From Immundisolibacterales bacterium (GTDB lineage Bacteria > Pseudomonadota > Gammaproteobacteria > HK1), in the NCBI GenBank assembly GCA_026712715.1, contig JAPOPW010000016.1, positions 1-39,896 on the forward strand: DNA of 39,896 nucleotides. The letters are read 5' to 3'. This document shows, one piece after another, positions 26,026-35,237 of the stretch; positions within the stretch are counted from its first letter, which is position 1, and each line of letters starts with the position of its first letter. A program made the position numbers and the translations under genes. A model generated the notes under the pieces. That model did no database searches. It saw only the letters and a program-made list of their open reading frames with translations, and was not told the origin of the DNA.

Positions 26026-28977
26026 TCATTGCGAGAGCGCCTCGGCCAGCACCTGCGCGGGGTGCGATGCACGGCGGCCGGCCCCGTCCGCAATCTGTTG
26101 CCGGCAGCTCGTCCCGCCCGCGACGATCCGGGTATCGGGCCCGGCCGCGCGCACGGCCGGCAGCAGGGAGAGCTCTCCCATGCGCATCGACGTGTCGAAG
26201 TGCTCGGCTTCGTGGCCGAAGGCGCCGGCCATTCCGCAGCAGCTCGACCGGAGATGCTCGACCTCGGCTCCCGGAACGAGCTCGAGAGCCGCTCGCACCG
26301 CCTCGGCCGCCTCGAATGCCTTCTGATGGCAATGGGAGTGCAGGAGCATTCGCGGTTCCGCGACCGGTCCGAGCGCGAGGCGCAGGGTGCCGCGATCGCG
26401 TTCGTGCACGAGCCACTCTTCGAGCAACATCGCATGCTGCGCGACGAGCCGGCTCTCGGGTCCGGGAAGGAGAGCCGGAATCTCGTCACGAAAGGTGAGC
26501 AGGCAGGACGGCTCCAGCCCGACGATCGGAATGCCCCGCTCCGCGAACGGGAGGAGGGCGGAGAGGCTCCGCCACGCCTCGGCGCGGGCCCGCTCGGGAA
26601 GGCCGTTGGTGAGGAAGGTGCGCCCGCAGCAAAGCGGTCTCCTTGCCGTCTCCGCCGTCCGTACCCGGCAGCCGGCCGCGGCGAGGACGCGGGCCGCCGC
26701 CCGGGGGACTTCGGGCTCGAACCAGCGGCTGAAGGTGTCGGCAAACAGCACGACCTCGGCCCCCGCGGGGTCGCCCGACGCGCCGTGCGGGGTGGTGGCG
26801 GAGAGCTCCGTGCGCGGCCGGAACGAATCGCTCCGCCAGCGCGGGAGGGGCCGGCGGGCGCTGAACCCGAGCCATCGTTCGCTCGCGCGCCCGAGAACCG
26901 GCCACCGGTCGCGTGCGTTGAAGAGGGCGGGCACGCGCGCGGCGAGAGGAGCGTAACGCGGGAGCCACGCGACGAGACGGGCCCGGAGCGGGAGTCCGTG
27001 GCAGCGCCGGTGGTGGTGAAGGAATTCGACCTTCATCCGCGCCATGTCCACTCCGGTCGGGCACTCGCGCCGGCACCCCTTGCACCCCACGCACAGATCG
27101 AGCGCGTCCGCGACCGCGCGCGAGGCGAACCCGTTCGCCCCGAGCCGGCCGGACAGCGCGAGGCGAAGGGTGTTCGCGCGACCGCGGGTGACGTGCTGCT
27201 CGTCGCCGCTCACCCGGAACGACGGACACATGACCCCCGCGTCGAGCTTGCGGCACGCCCCGTTGTTGTTGCACATCTCGACCGCGCCGGCGAACCCGTG
27301 CCAGTCGGACCAGTCGAGCACGGTGTCCACTTCCGGGGTGCGGTAGTCCGGTGGAAAACGGAACAGGGACCGGTCGTCCATCCGGGGCGGGCGAACGATC
27401 TTGCCGGGGTTGAGACGGCCGGCCGGATCGAATGCGTCCTTGACCTCCTCGAACGCGCTGACCACCTCGCGCCCGAACATCGCTTCGTGAAACTCCGACC
27501 GCACGAGTCCGTCGCCGTGTTCGCCGGAGTGCGACCCCCGGTACTCGCGCACCATCGCGAACGCCTCTTCCGCGATGGCCCGCATCTTGCGTACGTCCAC
27601 CTCGTCCTTGAGGTTGAGGATCGGTCGCACGTGGAGACACCCGACCGAGGCGTGCGCGTACCAGGTGCCCGCCGTTCCGTGCCGCTCGAACACTGCGTCG
27701 AGGCGCTCGGTATAGTCGGGGAGGTCCTCGAGGCGGACCGCGCAGTCCTCGATGAAGGAGACCGGCTTCCCGTCCCCCTTCATGGACATCACGATGTTGA
27801 GCCCCGCCTTGCGCAGCTCCCAGACCGCGGACTGCTCGGTGGCTCCGCCCGGGTCCACCACCGAGTCCGGCAGTCCGAGGTCGCCCATCAGCTCCACGAG
27901 CCGGGAGAGCTTCTCGCGCTGCTCGGCGGGGTCGTCGCCGGCGAACTCGACCAGGAGCAGCGCGGCCGGCGTCCCCCGCACGAACCGGTCCGCCACCGGC
28001 CGGTACATCGCGATGTCGCGGGCGAGCTCGATCATCTTGCGATCGACGAGCTCGACCGCGGTCGGACCGAGCCCGACGATGTCGCGGGTCGCCTCCATTG
28101 CCCGCCGGAAGGTCGGGAAGTGGCAGATGCCGAGTGCCCGGTGAGCCGGGATCGGCTGCAGATCGAGCTCGAGCCGGGTGAAGGTCGCGAGGGTTCCTTC
28201 CGACCCCACCAGCAGCGAGGCGAAGTTGTGTCCGGAGGGGTCGACCGTCTCCAGGTTGTAGCCGCCGACCCGTCGCAGGACCTTGGGAAATCCGCGCTCG
28301 ATCGCGTCCGCGCGGTCGGCGGCGACGTCCCGGACCCGGGCGAGGAGGTCGCCGAAGCGGCCGGCCGGCTCGTCCGGTCCCCCGGCCCCCGGGTTTCCCG
28401 CGACCGGCCCGAACCGGCCCGCGGTGCCGTCGGCAAGCAGCCCTTCGATCGCGTGCACGTTGTGGACCATGTTCCCGTAGCGGATGGAGCGGGCGCCGCA
28501 ACTGTTGTTCCCCGCCATGCCGCCGAGGGTCGCGCGGCTCCCGGTGGACACGTCCACGGGAAAGAAGAGTCCGTGCGGCCGCAGGGCGCGATTGAGGACG
28601 TCCAGCACGAGCCCGGGCTGCACGGTGACCCGGCGCCGCTCGACGTCGAGATCGAAGATGCGATTGAGGTACTTGCTGAAGTCGACGACGAGGGCTGCCC
28701 CGACCGTCTGCCCGCACTGCGAGGTCCCGCCTCCACGTGGCAGGAGTGGCGTGCCGGTCTCCGCGGTGAGCGCGACGATACGGGCGACGTCCTCCTCGGT
28801 GCGCGGGACCGCCACGCCGAGGGGATCGATCTGGTAGATCGAGGCGTCCGTCGCGTAGCGCCCGCGACTGGCCCGGTCGAAGAGAACCTCGCCCTCGATC
28901 TCGCCGGCGAGACGCTGCGCGAGCGTCCGGTCGTCACGGCGCCCCTGGTCTCCGGCTGCGTGTTGATGGTGGGACAT
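26026..28977 (-). CDS. YdiJ-like FAD- and Fe-S-binding D-2-hydroxyacid dehydrogenase
   Basis: 983 residues from ATG 28977. Domains in order: an FAD_binding_4 domain (LLPRGGGTSQCGQTVG, GGMAGNNSCGARSIRYGN), an FAD-oxidase C-terminal domain with the active-site region YAHASVGCLHVRP and HSGEHGDGLVRSE, a ferredoxin-like segment with CVGCKGCRRECPTGVDMARMK, and a C-terminal CCG cysteine-rich domain (RPLCCG; SSCCGMAGAFGHE). E. coli YdiJ (about 1018 residues) has the same architecture and oxidises D-2-hydroxyglutarate; D-lactate or glycolate oxidation are alternatives. It lies 53 nt upstream of yhdP in the same direction and could be co-transcribed with it. Confidence 0.88.
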   Translation of the reverse strand: MSHHQHAAGDQGRRDDRTLAQRLAGEIEGEVLFDRASRGRYATDASIYQIDPLGVAVPRTEEDVARIVALTAETGTPLLPRGGGTSQCGQTVGAALVVDFSKYLNRIFDLDVERRRVTVQPGLVLDVLNRALRPHGLFFPVDVSTGSRATLGGMAGNNSCGARSIRYGNMVHNVHAIEGLLADGTAGRFGPVAGNPGAGGPDEPAGRFGDLLARVRDVAADRADAIERGFPKVLRRVGGYNLETVDPSGHNFASLLVGSEGTLATFTRLELDLQPIPAHRALGICHFPTFRRAMEATRDIVGLGPTAVELVDRKMIELARDIAMYRPVADRFVRGTPAALLLVEFAGDDPAEQREKLSRLVELMGDLGLPDSVVDPGGATEQSAVWELRKAGLNIVMSMKGDGKPVSFIEDCAVRLEDLPDYTERLDAVFERHGTAGTWYAHASVGCLHVRPILNLKDEVDVRKMRAIAEEAFAMVREYRGSHSGEHGDGLVRSEFHEAMFGREVVSAFEEVKDAFDPAGRLNPGKIVRPPRMDDRSLFRFPPDYRTPEVDTVLDWSDWHGFAGAVEMCNNNGACRKLDAGVMCPSFRVSGDEQHVTRGRANTLRLALSGRLGANGFASRAVADALDLCVGCKGCRRECPTGVDMARMKVEFLHHHRRCHGLPLRARLVAWLPRYAPLAARVPALFNARDRWPVLGRASERWLGFSARRPLPRWRSDSFRPRTELSATTPHGASGDPAGAEVVLFADTFSRWFEPEVPRAAARVLAAAGCRVRTAETARRPLCCGRTFLTNGLPERARAEAWRSLSALLPFAERGIPIVGLEPSCLLTFRDEIPALLPGPESRLVAQHAMLLEEWLVHERDRGTLRLALGPVAEPRMLLHSHCHQKAFEAAEAVRAALELVPGAEVEHLRSSCCGMAGAFGHEAEHFDTSMRMGELSLLPAVRAAGPDTRIVAGGTSCRQQIADGAGRRASHPAQVLAEALSQ

Positions 28978-29113
28978 GGCGGCTGCTCGGAGACCTCCGG
29001 ATGCCGGAGCGGCCGGCCGGCGGTCGACGACGTCGTGCGAGGCGCCGGCCGGCGTTCGCCCGCAGCGACGGATCATACCGGTTGCTTCGGCCGGATTCGC
29101 CCGGTGTCGCGGG

Positions 29114-30463
29114 TCAGAGCGGCCGCGCGACGACGTGGCGGAAACGAAGCACGAGGAGGACCACGGCCGCGATGCACCCGATTCCGACCGAGGCGACGAG
29201 ACCGGGCGCGCCGAACGCCAGGTGCACCCCGAGCCACCAGGCGGACGGAACCATCGTGCCCCAGAACGCGACCATGAAGAGGATCGTGGCGGGCCAGATG
29301 TCGGAGAGCCCGCGAAGGCAACCTACCAGCACCACCTGGAGCGCATCCGGGAGGAGCACGAGTCCCGCGACCCTCACCGCCGGGACGGCGGCCGCGAGCA
29401 CGGCCACCTCGCCGGTGTAGAGCCCGGCGAGGAATCCCGCGAAGAGAAGGTAGCCGAGTGCGATGCACGCCTGAAAGGCGATGATGATGCGAAACGCGGC
29501 CCATGCCGCCTCCCTCGCTCCTTCCCGGTCGCGGCGCCCGAACGCCTGGCCCACCCGGATGTTCGCTGCGGTCGCAAGCCCGAGGGCCGGCATGAAGGGC
29601 AGGGCGAAGAGGTTGAGCACGATTCCGAACGCAGCCCCCTCGGTCCCGCCGAGCCAGCCCGCGAACACCGTCAGGGACGCGAACGCCCCCGCTTCGAAGC
29701 CGTGGGCGACGCCGATCGGGATGCCCACCGAGAGCAGGCGCCGTCCGGTCCGTCGGGCGCGCCGGCGCCGGCGCGCGCCGAGCCGGAGCCGCCCCGGCCG
29801 GACGCCGAGCCGGGATCCACCCAGGGTCACGTAGACCCACGCGATGATGCCGGCAGCGCCGATCCAGCGGGCGATGCTGGTCGCGAGCGCCGCGCCTTCC
29901 GCCCCCATTTCGGGCGCGCCGAGATGGCCGTAGATGAATACCCAGTTGAGCCCCGCGTTCACCACGTTGGCGACCAGCATGAAGATCATGCCGGAAGTCG
30001 GGCGTCCGATGGCTTCGAGAAACATGGTGGTCGCCGCGAACAGGAGGACCGCCGGCATCCCCCAGCCGAACATGGCGAGCACTTCCGCTCCCTCGAGGGC
30101 GAGCGACGGGGTCTGGCCGAGGGCGAGCAGCGACCACTCCCCGGTGTGAAAGAGTCCGAGCAGGATCACCCCGGCGATCCACGCCTGGCGCCACGCGGCC
30201 CGCAGGATGAACCCGGTCTCCGCGAGCTTCCCCGCCCCTTCCGCCTGGGAGGCGAGGACGATCGTGCCGGTGCACAGCCCCACCCCGACGAGAAGCAGGG
30301 GAGTGTGCGGGGCGGCGGAGATGGCGAGGGCGGCGAGCTCGCGCGTTCCGGCCCAGCCGGTCATCGCGGTGTCGGCGGCAACGATGGTCAGGATTCCGAG
30401 CCGGCTGACCATCACGGGGGCCGCGAGGCGAAGTGTGGCCCGCAGGTGGGAACGAAGGTTCAA
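29114..30463 (-). CDS. MATE-family multidrug/Na+ exporter
   Basis: 449 residues. About 12 hydrophobic segments form two six-helix halves joined by a basic loop (GARRRRRARRTGRRLLSVGI). APVMVSRLGILTIVAADTAM at the N-terminus and AATTMFLEAIGRPTSGMIFM mid-protein are typical of the MATE/NorM/DinF family, which exports cationic compounds in exchange for Na+ or H+. The start is TTG at 30463 with GAG about 7 nt upstream; a GTG 16 codons further in is an alternative. The 136-nt gap to the downstream dehydrogenase gene holds nothing recognisable. Substrate unknown. Confidence 0.87.
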   Translation of the reverse strand: MNLRSHLRATLRLAAPVMVSRLGILTIVAADTAMTGWAGTRELAALAISAAPHTPLLLVGVGLCTGTIVLASQAEGAGKLAETGFILRAAWRQAWIAGVILLGLFHTGEWSLLALGQTPSLALEGAEVLAMFGWGMPAVLLFAATTMFLEAIGRPTSGMIFMLVANVVNAGLNWVFIYGHLGAPEMGAEGAALATSIARWIGAAGIIAWVYVTLGGSRLGVRPGRLRLGARRRRRARRTGRRLLSVGIPIGVAHGFEAGAFASLTVFAGWLGGTEGAAFGIVLNLFALPFMPALGLATAANIRVGQAFGRRDREGAREAAWAAFRIIIAFQACIALGYLLFAGFLAGLYTGEVAVLAAAVPAVRVAGLVLLPDALQVVLVGCLRGLSDIWPATILFMVAFWGTMVPSAWWLGVHLAFGAPGLVASVGIGCIAAVVLLVLRFRHVVARPL

Positions 30464-30612
30464 TTCATAACTCTTTGAATGGAGAATATGTCCATGCGCA
30501 CTCAGGCCGGCCGCGGGGCGTGGTGCGGGCGGCCCGATCGGCGCGTAATATCCGTCCCCCGGAATTCGGACGGCACCGCACGACGCGGCGCGCGGTCCGG
30601 GAAGGGGGCATT

Positions 30613-31263
30613 TTGAGAGACCTCATCAGGATGCGAATCGCGATGGCGGCGGCCTTCGCGATGGCCGCGGCCCTCGCGGCGGCGCTGTTCGCGGTCGCGG
30701 TCGCGGCCGAGGACCGTCCGGGGCTCGACGACGCGCGGGCGTTCGTCGAGCGGATTGCGGACGAGGCCGTCCGGACCTGGGCGATGGACCACACCGACGA
30801 GGAAGCCCGGCTCCAGGCGATGAACTCCCTCGTTCACGAGACGTTCGCCATCGACTTCATCACCCGGGCCGTGGTCGGACGGTACTGGCGCAAGCTCGGC
30901 CCCGCCGAACAGGAAGAGTTCCGAACGTTGTTTCCACGGTTCGTGGTCCGGATCTACCTTCCGCACATCGCCAAGTACAGCCGCGATCATCTTCGGATTG
31001 ACGGCGCGCGTGCGCGCGGCAAGCGCGACGTCGTCGTCAGGTCGAAGGTCCGGGGGGCCGAGAGCAGCGAATGGATCGAGACCGATTGGCGAATCCGGAC
31101 GATCGACGGCGAGCTCCGGGTGCTCGACATCGTGGTCGCCGGGGTCAGCCTCATCCTGGTGCAGCGCCAGGAGTTCGAGGCGGTGATCCGCAAGGACGGG
31201 TTCGCAAGCCTCGTCGAGCAGCTCCGGGAACGGGCCGAGAGCTCGGACAGCGCCCGGGGCTGA
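30613..31263 (+). CDS. MlaC/Ttg2D-family periplasmic phospholipid-binding protein
   Basis: 216 residues if translation begins at TTG 30613, favoured because AGGGGG lies about 4 nt upstream; ATG 30631 is the alternative. A signal peptide (MAAAFAMAAALAAALF, cleavage near AVAA) is followed by the MlaC fold: TFAIDFITRAVVGRYWRKL, PAEQEEFRTLFPRFVVRIY, then a beta-rich part ending VAGVSLILVQRQEFEAVIRK. MlaC carries phospholipid between the outer-membrane MlaA complex and MlaFEDB. No mlaA, B, D, E or F gene is next to it here, so it is a stand-alone copy. The next gene starts directly after its stop. Confidence 0.85.
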   Translation: MRDLIRMRIAMAAAFAMAAALAAALFAVAVAAEDRPGLDDARAFVERIADEAVRTWAMDHTDEEARLQAMNSLVHETFAIDFITRAVVGRYWRKLGPAEQEEFRTLFPRFVVRIYLPHIAKYSRDHLRIDGARARGKRDVVVRSKVRGAESSEWIETDWRIRTIDGELRVLDIVVAGVSLILVQRQEFEAVIRKDGFASLVEQLRERAESSDSARG

Positions 31264-32202
31264 ATGCGCGTGCGCGTTCCGTGCGCGCGGCCGGGCGACA
31301 CGATCGACATCGTGGCTCCGGCTTCGGCTTGCTCGCGCGAGGCCCTCGCGGCCGGAGCCGCGGTGCTGAAGGAATGGGGATATCGGCCGCGAACCCCCCC
31401 CGACCTCTTCGAGGGCAGGGGAATCACCGCCGCCCCCGATCCCTCGCGATACCGGATGCTGGCCCGGGCCCTTCGGCGATCCGACTCCCGGGTGATCTGG
31501 TGTGCGCGCGGCGGGTACGGGAGTCAGCGTCTTCTCCCCCGCCTCGCACGGCGCCCCCTCCCGGACCGGCCGAAGCTGCTGGTCGGGTTCAGTGACGTCA
31601 CCGCGCTTCACGTCTTCATCAATCAGCACTGGGGCTGGCCCACCCTGCACGCGGCGACGCTCTCCGATCTCGGAAGCGGGAGATTGTCGCAGACCGCGCT
31701 GGGCGAGTTGCGCGCGATGGTCGCGGGCCGCACCTCCCGCGTGACGTTTCGGCTCCAGCCCCTCAACGCCGCCGCCCGCCGTCCGCGCACCGTATCCGGG
31801 CGGCTCGTCGGCGGGAACCTGAAGACGATCCAGTCGCTCGCCGGCACGCCGTGGGGGTTGCGCCCGGCGGGCTGCATCCTCGTCGTCGAGGATACCGGCG
31901 AGCGTGGCTACGCGATCGACCGGATGCTCGTGCAGCTCTCCCAGGCGGGCATGCTGAGGGGCGTCCGGGCGCTCGTGTTCGGCCAGTTCACCCGGGGGCT
32001 CGAGCCGGACGGCCGATTCACCGGCACGGAGGTCATCGCGCGATTCGCGGAACGGCTGCGGGTGCCGGCGCTCCGGGGCGCGCCAATCGGGCATGGCGAC
32101 TCGGCCCGGGCAGTGCTGCTCGGGCGGCCGGCGAGCATCGAGCTCGCACCGGAGGCTGCCTGCCTCTCGGTCGCCTGGACCCCCGAAGCCGTCGCCGGAT
32201 GA
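31264..32202 (+). CDS. LD-carboxypeptidase (peptidase family S66)
   Basis: 312 residues. It removes the terminal D-Ala from the murein tetrapeptide in peptidoglycan recycling, acting in the cytoplasm. The Ser-Glu-His triad of family S66 is visible: Ser110 in LLVGFSDVTAL, Glu209 in VVEDTGERGYAIDR, His277 in GAPIGHGD. WCARGGYGSQRLLPRL is a strong family landmark. ATG 31264 comes immediately after the mlaC-like stop (31261-31263), so the two are probably one operon. Confidence 0.91.
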   Translation: MRVRVPCARPGDTIDIVAPASACSREALAAGAAVLKEWGYRPRTPPDLFEGRGITAAPDPSRYRMLARALRRSDSRVIWCARGGYGSQRLLPRLARRPLPDRPKLLVGFSDVTALHVFINQHWGWPTLHAATLSDLGSGRLSQTALGELRAMVAGRTSRVTFRLQPLNAAARRPRTVSGRLVGGNLKTIQSLAGTPWGLRPAGCILVVEDTGERGYAIDRMLVQLSQAGMLRGVRALVFGQFTRGLEPDGRFTGTEVIARFAERLRVPALRGAPIGHGDSARAVLLGRPASIELAPEAACLSVAWTPEAVAG

Positions 32203-32233
32203 ACGCCTCGCGACACCTGACAACGGCCTGCCG

Positions 32234-32257
32234 CTCGCCGGGCGGGAAACCGGCGAG
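32234..32257. terminator. Bidirectional hairpin between convergent genes
   Basis: CTCGCCGG (32234-32241) and CCGGCGAG (32250-32257) form a perfect 8-bp stem with an 8-nt loop between the stops of the LD-carboxypeptidase and acyl-CoA ligase genes. No T-tract follows on either strand, so termination would be weak or assisted. Confidence 0.45.
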
Positions 32258-32265
32258 ACGTCGCA

Positions 32266-33903
32266 CTACCCCTCCGCCCGCAGCTCCACGCGCCGGATCT
32301 TGCCCGAGATGGTCTTCGGCAAGGTCGCTCGAAACTCGATCTCGCGCGGATACTTGTAGGGGGCGGTGACCTGCTTCACGAAGTCCTGGATGGCGGTCAC
32401 GAGCGCAGGGGTGGGATCGTGGCCGTCGGCGAGGACCACGAATGCCTTCACGATCTCCCCGCGCAGCGGGTCCGGACGTCCGACCACGGCCGACTCCGCC
32501 ACCGCCGGGTGCTCGAGCAGTGCGCTCTCCACCTCGAACGGGCTGATCCGGTACCCCGCGGAGCTGATGATGTCGTCGGCGCGCCCCACGAACCAGAAAT
32601 ATCCGTCCTCGTCCCGGGTCGCGGTGTCCCCGGTGTAGTACCAGCCGTGGCGGAAGGCCCGCGCGTTCATCTCGGGGGCGTCCACGTAGCCGTCGAACAG
32701 CCCCGGCGGCCAGGACGCGCCGTCCGTCCGCACCGCGATGTGGCCGATCTCCTCCGGTTCGAGCCGCACGCCGTCGTCGTCAACGACATCGATGTCGAAG
32801 CCCGGCACGGGCTTGCCCATCGAGCCGGGCCGCACCGGCAGGGCAGGGGAGTTTCCGAGGAGGGTGATGGATTCCGTCTGGCCGTAGCCGTCCCGGATCA
32901 CGTTCCCGGTCGCCTCCTCCCAGATCTTGATGACCTCCGGGTTGAGCGGCTCGCCCGCCCCGAGCGAATGACGAAGCGAACGAAGGTTGTAGCCGGCGAG
33001 ATCGACCTGCGCGAACATCCGGTACGCGGTCGGAGGAGCGCAGAACGTGGTCACCCCGAGCCGGGCGATGAGCCGCAGGTGCAGGTCCACGTCGAACCCC
33101 ACGCCGTCATGGAGGACGATCGCGGCACCCATCTGCCACGGGGCGAAGAGGACGCCCCACGCCGCCTTGGCCCAGCCGGTGTCCGAGAGGGTCCAGTGCA
33201 CGTCGTCCTCGCGAAGGTCCATCCAGTAGCGGCCGGTCAGGACGTGGGCGAGGGCGTAGCCGTGGTCGCGCGCGACCATCTTCGGCCGGGAGGTCGTGCC
33301 GGAAGTGAAGTAGACGAGCATCGGCTCGTCCGCCCGGGTGGGCCGGTCCGGCACGAAGGCGTCGGAGGCGGCGGCCATCGCGCCGCGACAGTCCGTCCAG
33401 CCCGGGCGCGCCACCGCTCCGCCGTCGCGCGACACGACGACGAGCCGTTCGAGGGACGGGCAGGCGGCCCGGACCGCGTCCACCTTCGCGGCGTTGTCGT
33501 CCGTCACGATCGCGATGCGGGCATTCGACGCGTTGATGCGGTACTCGATGTCCTTCGGAGTGAGCAGACCGGTCGCCGGCATGGCCACCACCCCGGCCTT
33601 GGCGCACCCGATCAGGACTTCGTACCAGGCGGGAATGCGGCCGATCATCACGTACGCGAGGTCGCCTCGCCTCGCGCCGAGCTCCGCGAGGACGTTCGCG
33701 AACCGGTTCGAGGACCGGGAGAGATCGCCGAATCCGATCTCGGTGATCGTCGCCCCGGGGGCGTCGACCGAGATGCAGGCCGTCTTGTCGCCGTCCGCGG
33801 CCCGTCGGTCGATGAGATCGAAGCCGAAGTTGTAGTGTTCCGGGGGCTCGTACCGCACCTGCCGGCAGGTCGCTTCGTAGTCCATCATGTCCGGTAGATG
33901 CAT
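32266..33903 (-). CDS. AMP-forming acyl-CoA ligase
   Basis: 545 residues from ATG 33903, with CGGAG about 8 nt upstream. ANL-superfamily enzyme that activates a carboxylic acid with ATP to acyl-AMP and then the CoA thioester. The phosphate-binding loop is YFTSGTTSRPKMV (TSGTTSRPK at 200-208); GYGQTES, the hinge GRADDIISSAGYRISPFEVE and the catalytic lysine in LPKTISGKIRR (Lys535) are all present. It resembles acetyl-CoA synthetase-like and medium-chain/aryl acid ligases. It is divergent from an acyl-CoA dehydrogenase across a 99-bp region with a palindrome, so the two may be co-regulated and act in sequence. Substrate unknown. Confidence 0.88.
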   Translation of the reverse strand: MHLPDMMDYEATCRQVRYEPPEHYNFGFDLIDRRAADGDKTACISVDAPGATITEIGFGDLSRSSNRFANVLAELGARRGDLAYVMIGRIPAWYEVLIGCAKAGVVAMPATGLLTPKDIEYRINASNARIAIVTDDNAAKVDAVRAACPSLERLVVVSRDGGAVARPGWTDCRGAMAAASDAFVPDRPTRADEPMLVYFTSGTTSRPKMVARDHGYALAHVLTGRYWMDLREDDVHWTLSDTGWAKAAWGVLFAPWQMGAAIVLHDGVGFDVDLHLRLIARLGVTTFCAPPTAYRMFAQVDLAGYNLRSLRHSLGAGEPLNPEVIKIWEEATGNVIRDGYGQTESITLLGNSPALPVRPGSMGKPVPGFDIDVVDDDGVRLEPEEIGHIAVRTDGASWPPGLFDGYVDAPEMNARAFRHGWYYTGDTATRDEDGYFWFVGRADDIISSAGYRISPFEVESALLEHPAVAESAVVGRPDPLRGEIVKAFVVLADGHDPTPALVTAIQDFVKQVTAPYKYPREIEFRATLPKTISGKIRRVELRAEG

Positions 33904-33931
33904 GAATTCGCTCCGTGTTTCAATGGTTCGG

Positions 33932-33949
33932 GCGGTCCGTTTGGACCGC
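33932..33949. promoter_or_regulatory. Palindromic operator candidate in a divergent promoter region
   Basis: GCGGTCC (33932-33938) and GGACCGC (33943-33949) form a perfect 7-bp inverted repeat around GTTT, midway between the divergent ligase and acyl-CoA dehydrogenase starts. No regulator gene is adjacent. It could be a binding site for a dimeric repressor of a fatty-acid or acyl-CoA catabolic regulon. Confidence 0.4.
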
Positions 33950-34002
33950 GCCCGGCCAGCATATAGCATTTGCCGCGGAAACGAGGAGGCCCTGGGGGAC
34001 CC

Positions 34003-35136
34003 ATGCTGCTGACCGAGGAGCAGCGCGCGATTCGGGACGCCGCGCGAGCATTCGCGGCGACCGAGATCGCTCCGCACGCCGCCGCCTGGGAGCGGGACGG
34101 AGGTGCACCGCGCGAGCTCTATCGCCGGATGGGCGAGGTGGGGTTGATGGGAGTGTGCGTCCCGCCCGAGCACGGCGGAGCGGGGGCCGACTTCGTCTCC
34201 TACGTATTGGCGATGGAGGAGGTGGCGGCGGCGGACTGCGGCATCGCGAACGTGATGGCCGCCCAGAACTCCCCCGTCGCGGCCGCGCTCGCGAAGCACG
34301 GGACGGCGGCGCAGAAGGAGGCCTGGCTCGCGAAGCTCGCGCGAGGCGAGCTCATCGGGGCCATCCTCCTCACCGAGCCCCACACCGGATCGGACGCGGC
34401 GGCAATCCGCACCCGCGCCCGGCGACCGGCGCAGGGCGAAGGCTGGACCATCGACGGGAGCAAGTCGTTCATCACCGCCGGATCGACGGCCGACCTCGCA
34501 ATGATCGTGGCGGTCACCGACCCGTCGGCGGGCAAGCGCGGGATCACCTGTTTCCTTTGCCCCACCGACCGGGCCGGCTATCGCGTGGTGCGCAAGGAGT
34601 CCAAGCTCGGCCACCGCAACAACGACACCTGCCAGATCGCCCTCGACGGGCTGGAGGCGGGCCACGACGAGGTGCTCGGCAAGATCGGGTCCGGGCTCGG
34701 GATCGCGCTCGGACACCTGTCGGCGGGGCGAATCGGGGTCGCCGCCCAGGCGGTCGGCACGGCCCGCGCCGCCCTCGAGGCGGCGCGTGACTACGCACGC
34801 GAGCGCGAAGCGTTCGGAAAGCCCATCATCGAGCATCAGGCAATCGCGTTCCGGCTCGCCGAGATGGCGACCGAGGTGGAGGTGGCGCGGCAGATGTACC
34901 TGCACGCGGCGGCGCTCGAGGCGGCGGGCGAGAGCTCCATCCGCGAGGCGTCGATGGCGAAGCTCTTCGCCTCCGAGATGTCCGAGCGGGTGTGCTCGGG
35001 AGCGATCCAGATCCACGGCGGATACGGCTATCTCGGTGACTTCCCGGTCGAGAAGTACTATCGGGACGCACGCGTCCTCCAGATCTACGAGGGAACCAGC
35101 GAAGTGCAGAAGATCGTGATCGGCCGCATGCTGTAG
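34003..35136 (+). CDS. Acyl-CoA dehydrogenase
   Basis: 377 residues. FAD enzyme that makes trans-2-enoyl-CoA from acyl-CoA and passes electrons to ETF. LLTEPHTGSDAAAIRTRA and SFITAGSTADL form the flavin domain; REAFGKPIIEHQAIAFRLA and GAIQIHGGYGYLGDFPVEKY the C-terminal domain. The catalytic glutamate is present as Glu363 in QIYEGTSEVQK, in contrast to the homologue at 5977-7173. ATG 34003 has GGGGGA about 5 nt upstream. The sequence is closest to the short/branched-chain type. It probably acts with the divergent ligase gene. Confidence 0.92.
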   Translation: MLLTEEQRAIRDAARAFAATEIAPHAAAWERDGGAPRELYRRMGEVGLMGVCVPPEHGGAGADFVSYVLAMEEVAAADCGIANVMAAQNSPVAAALAKHGTAAQKEAWLAKLARGELIGAILLTEPHTGSDAAAIRTRARRPAQGEGWTIDGSKSFITAGSTADLAMIVAVTDPSAGKRGITCFLCPTDRAGYRVVRKESKLGHRNNDTCQIALDGLEAGHDEVLGKIGSGLGIALGHLSAGRIGVAAQAVGTARAALEAARDYAREREAFGKPIIEHQAIAFRLAEMATEVEVARQMYLHAAALEAAGESSIREASMAKLFASEMSERVCSGAIQIHGGYGYLGDFPVEKYYRDARVLQIYEGTSEVQKIVIGRML

Positions 35137-35237
35137 CCCGGCGGCCCTCGCGGGGACGGAAGAAGACAGTGCAGAGGCCGCCCGCCGGCGGCATCGGAAC
35201 CAATTTGCCGGGTGAAACCGCCCGGAGGGAGAGGACG

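Noticed and set aside
25228..29277. A 1349-codon open frame on the plus strand opposite yhdP and the YdiJ-like gene
   Set aside because: Same cause: GC-rich antisense of two real genes, with low-complexity Arg/Pro composition and no motif.
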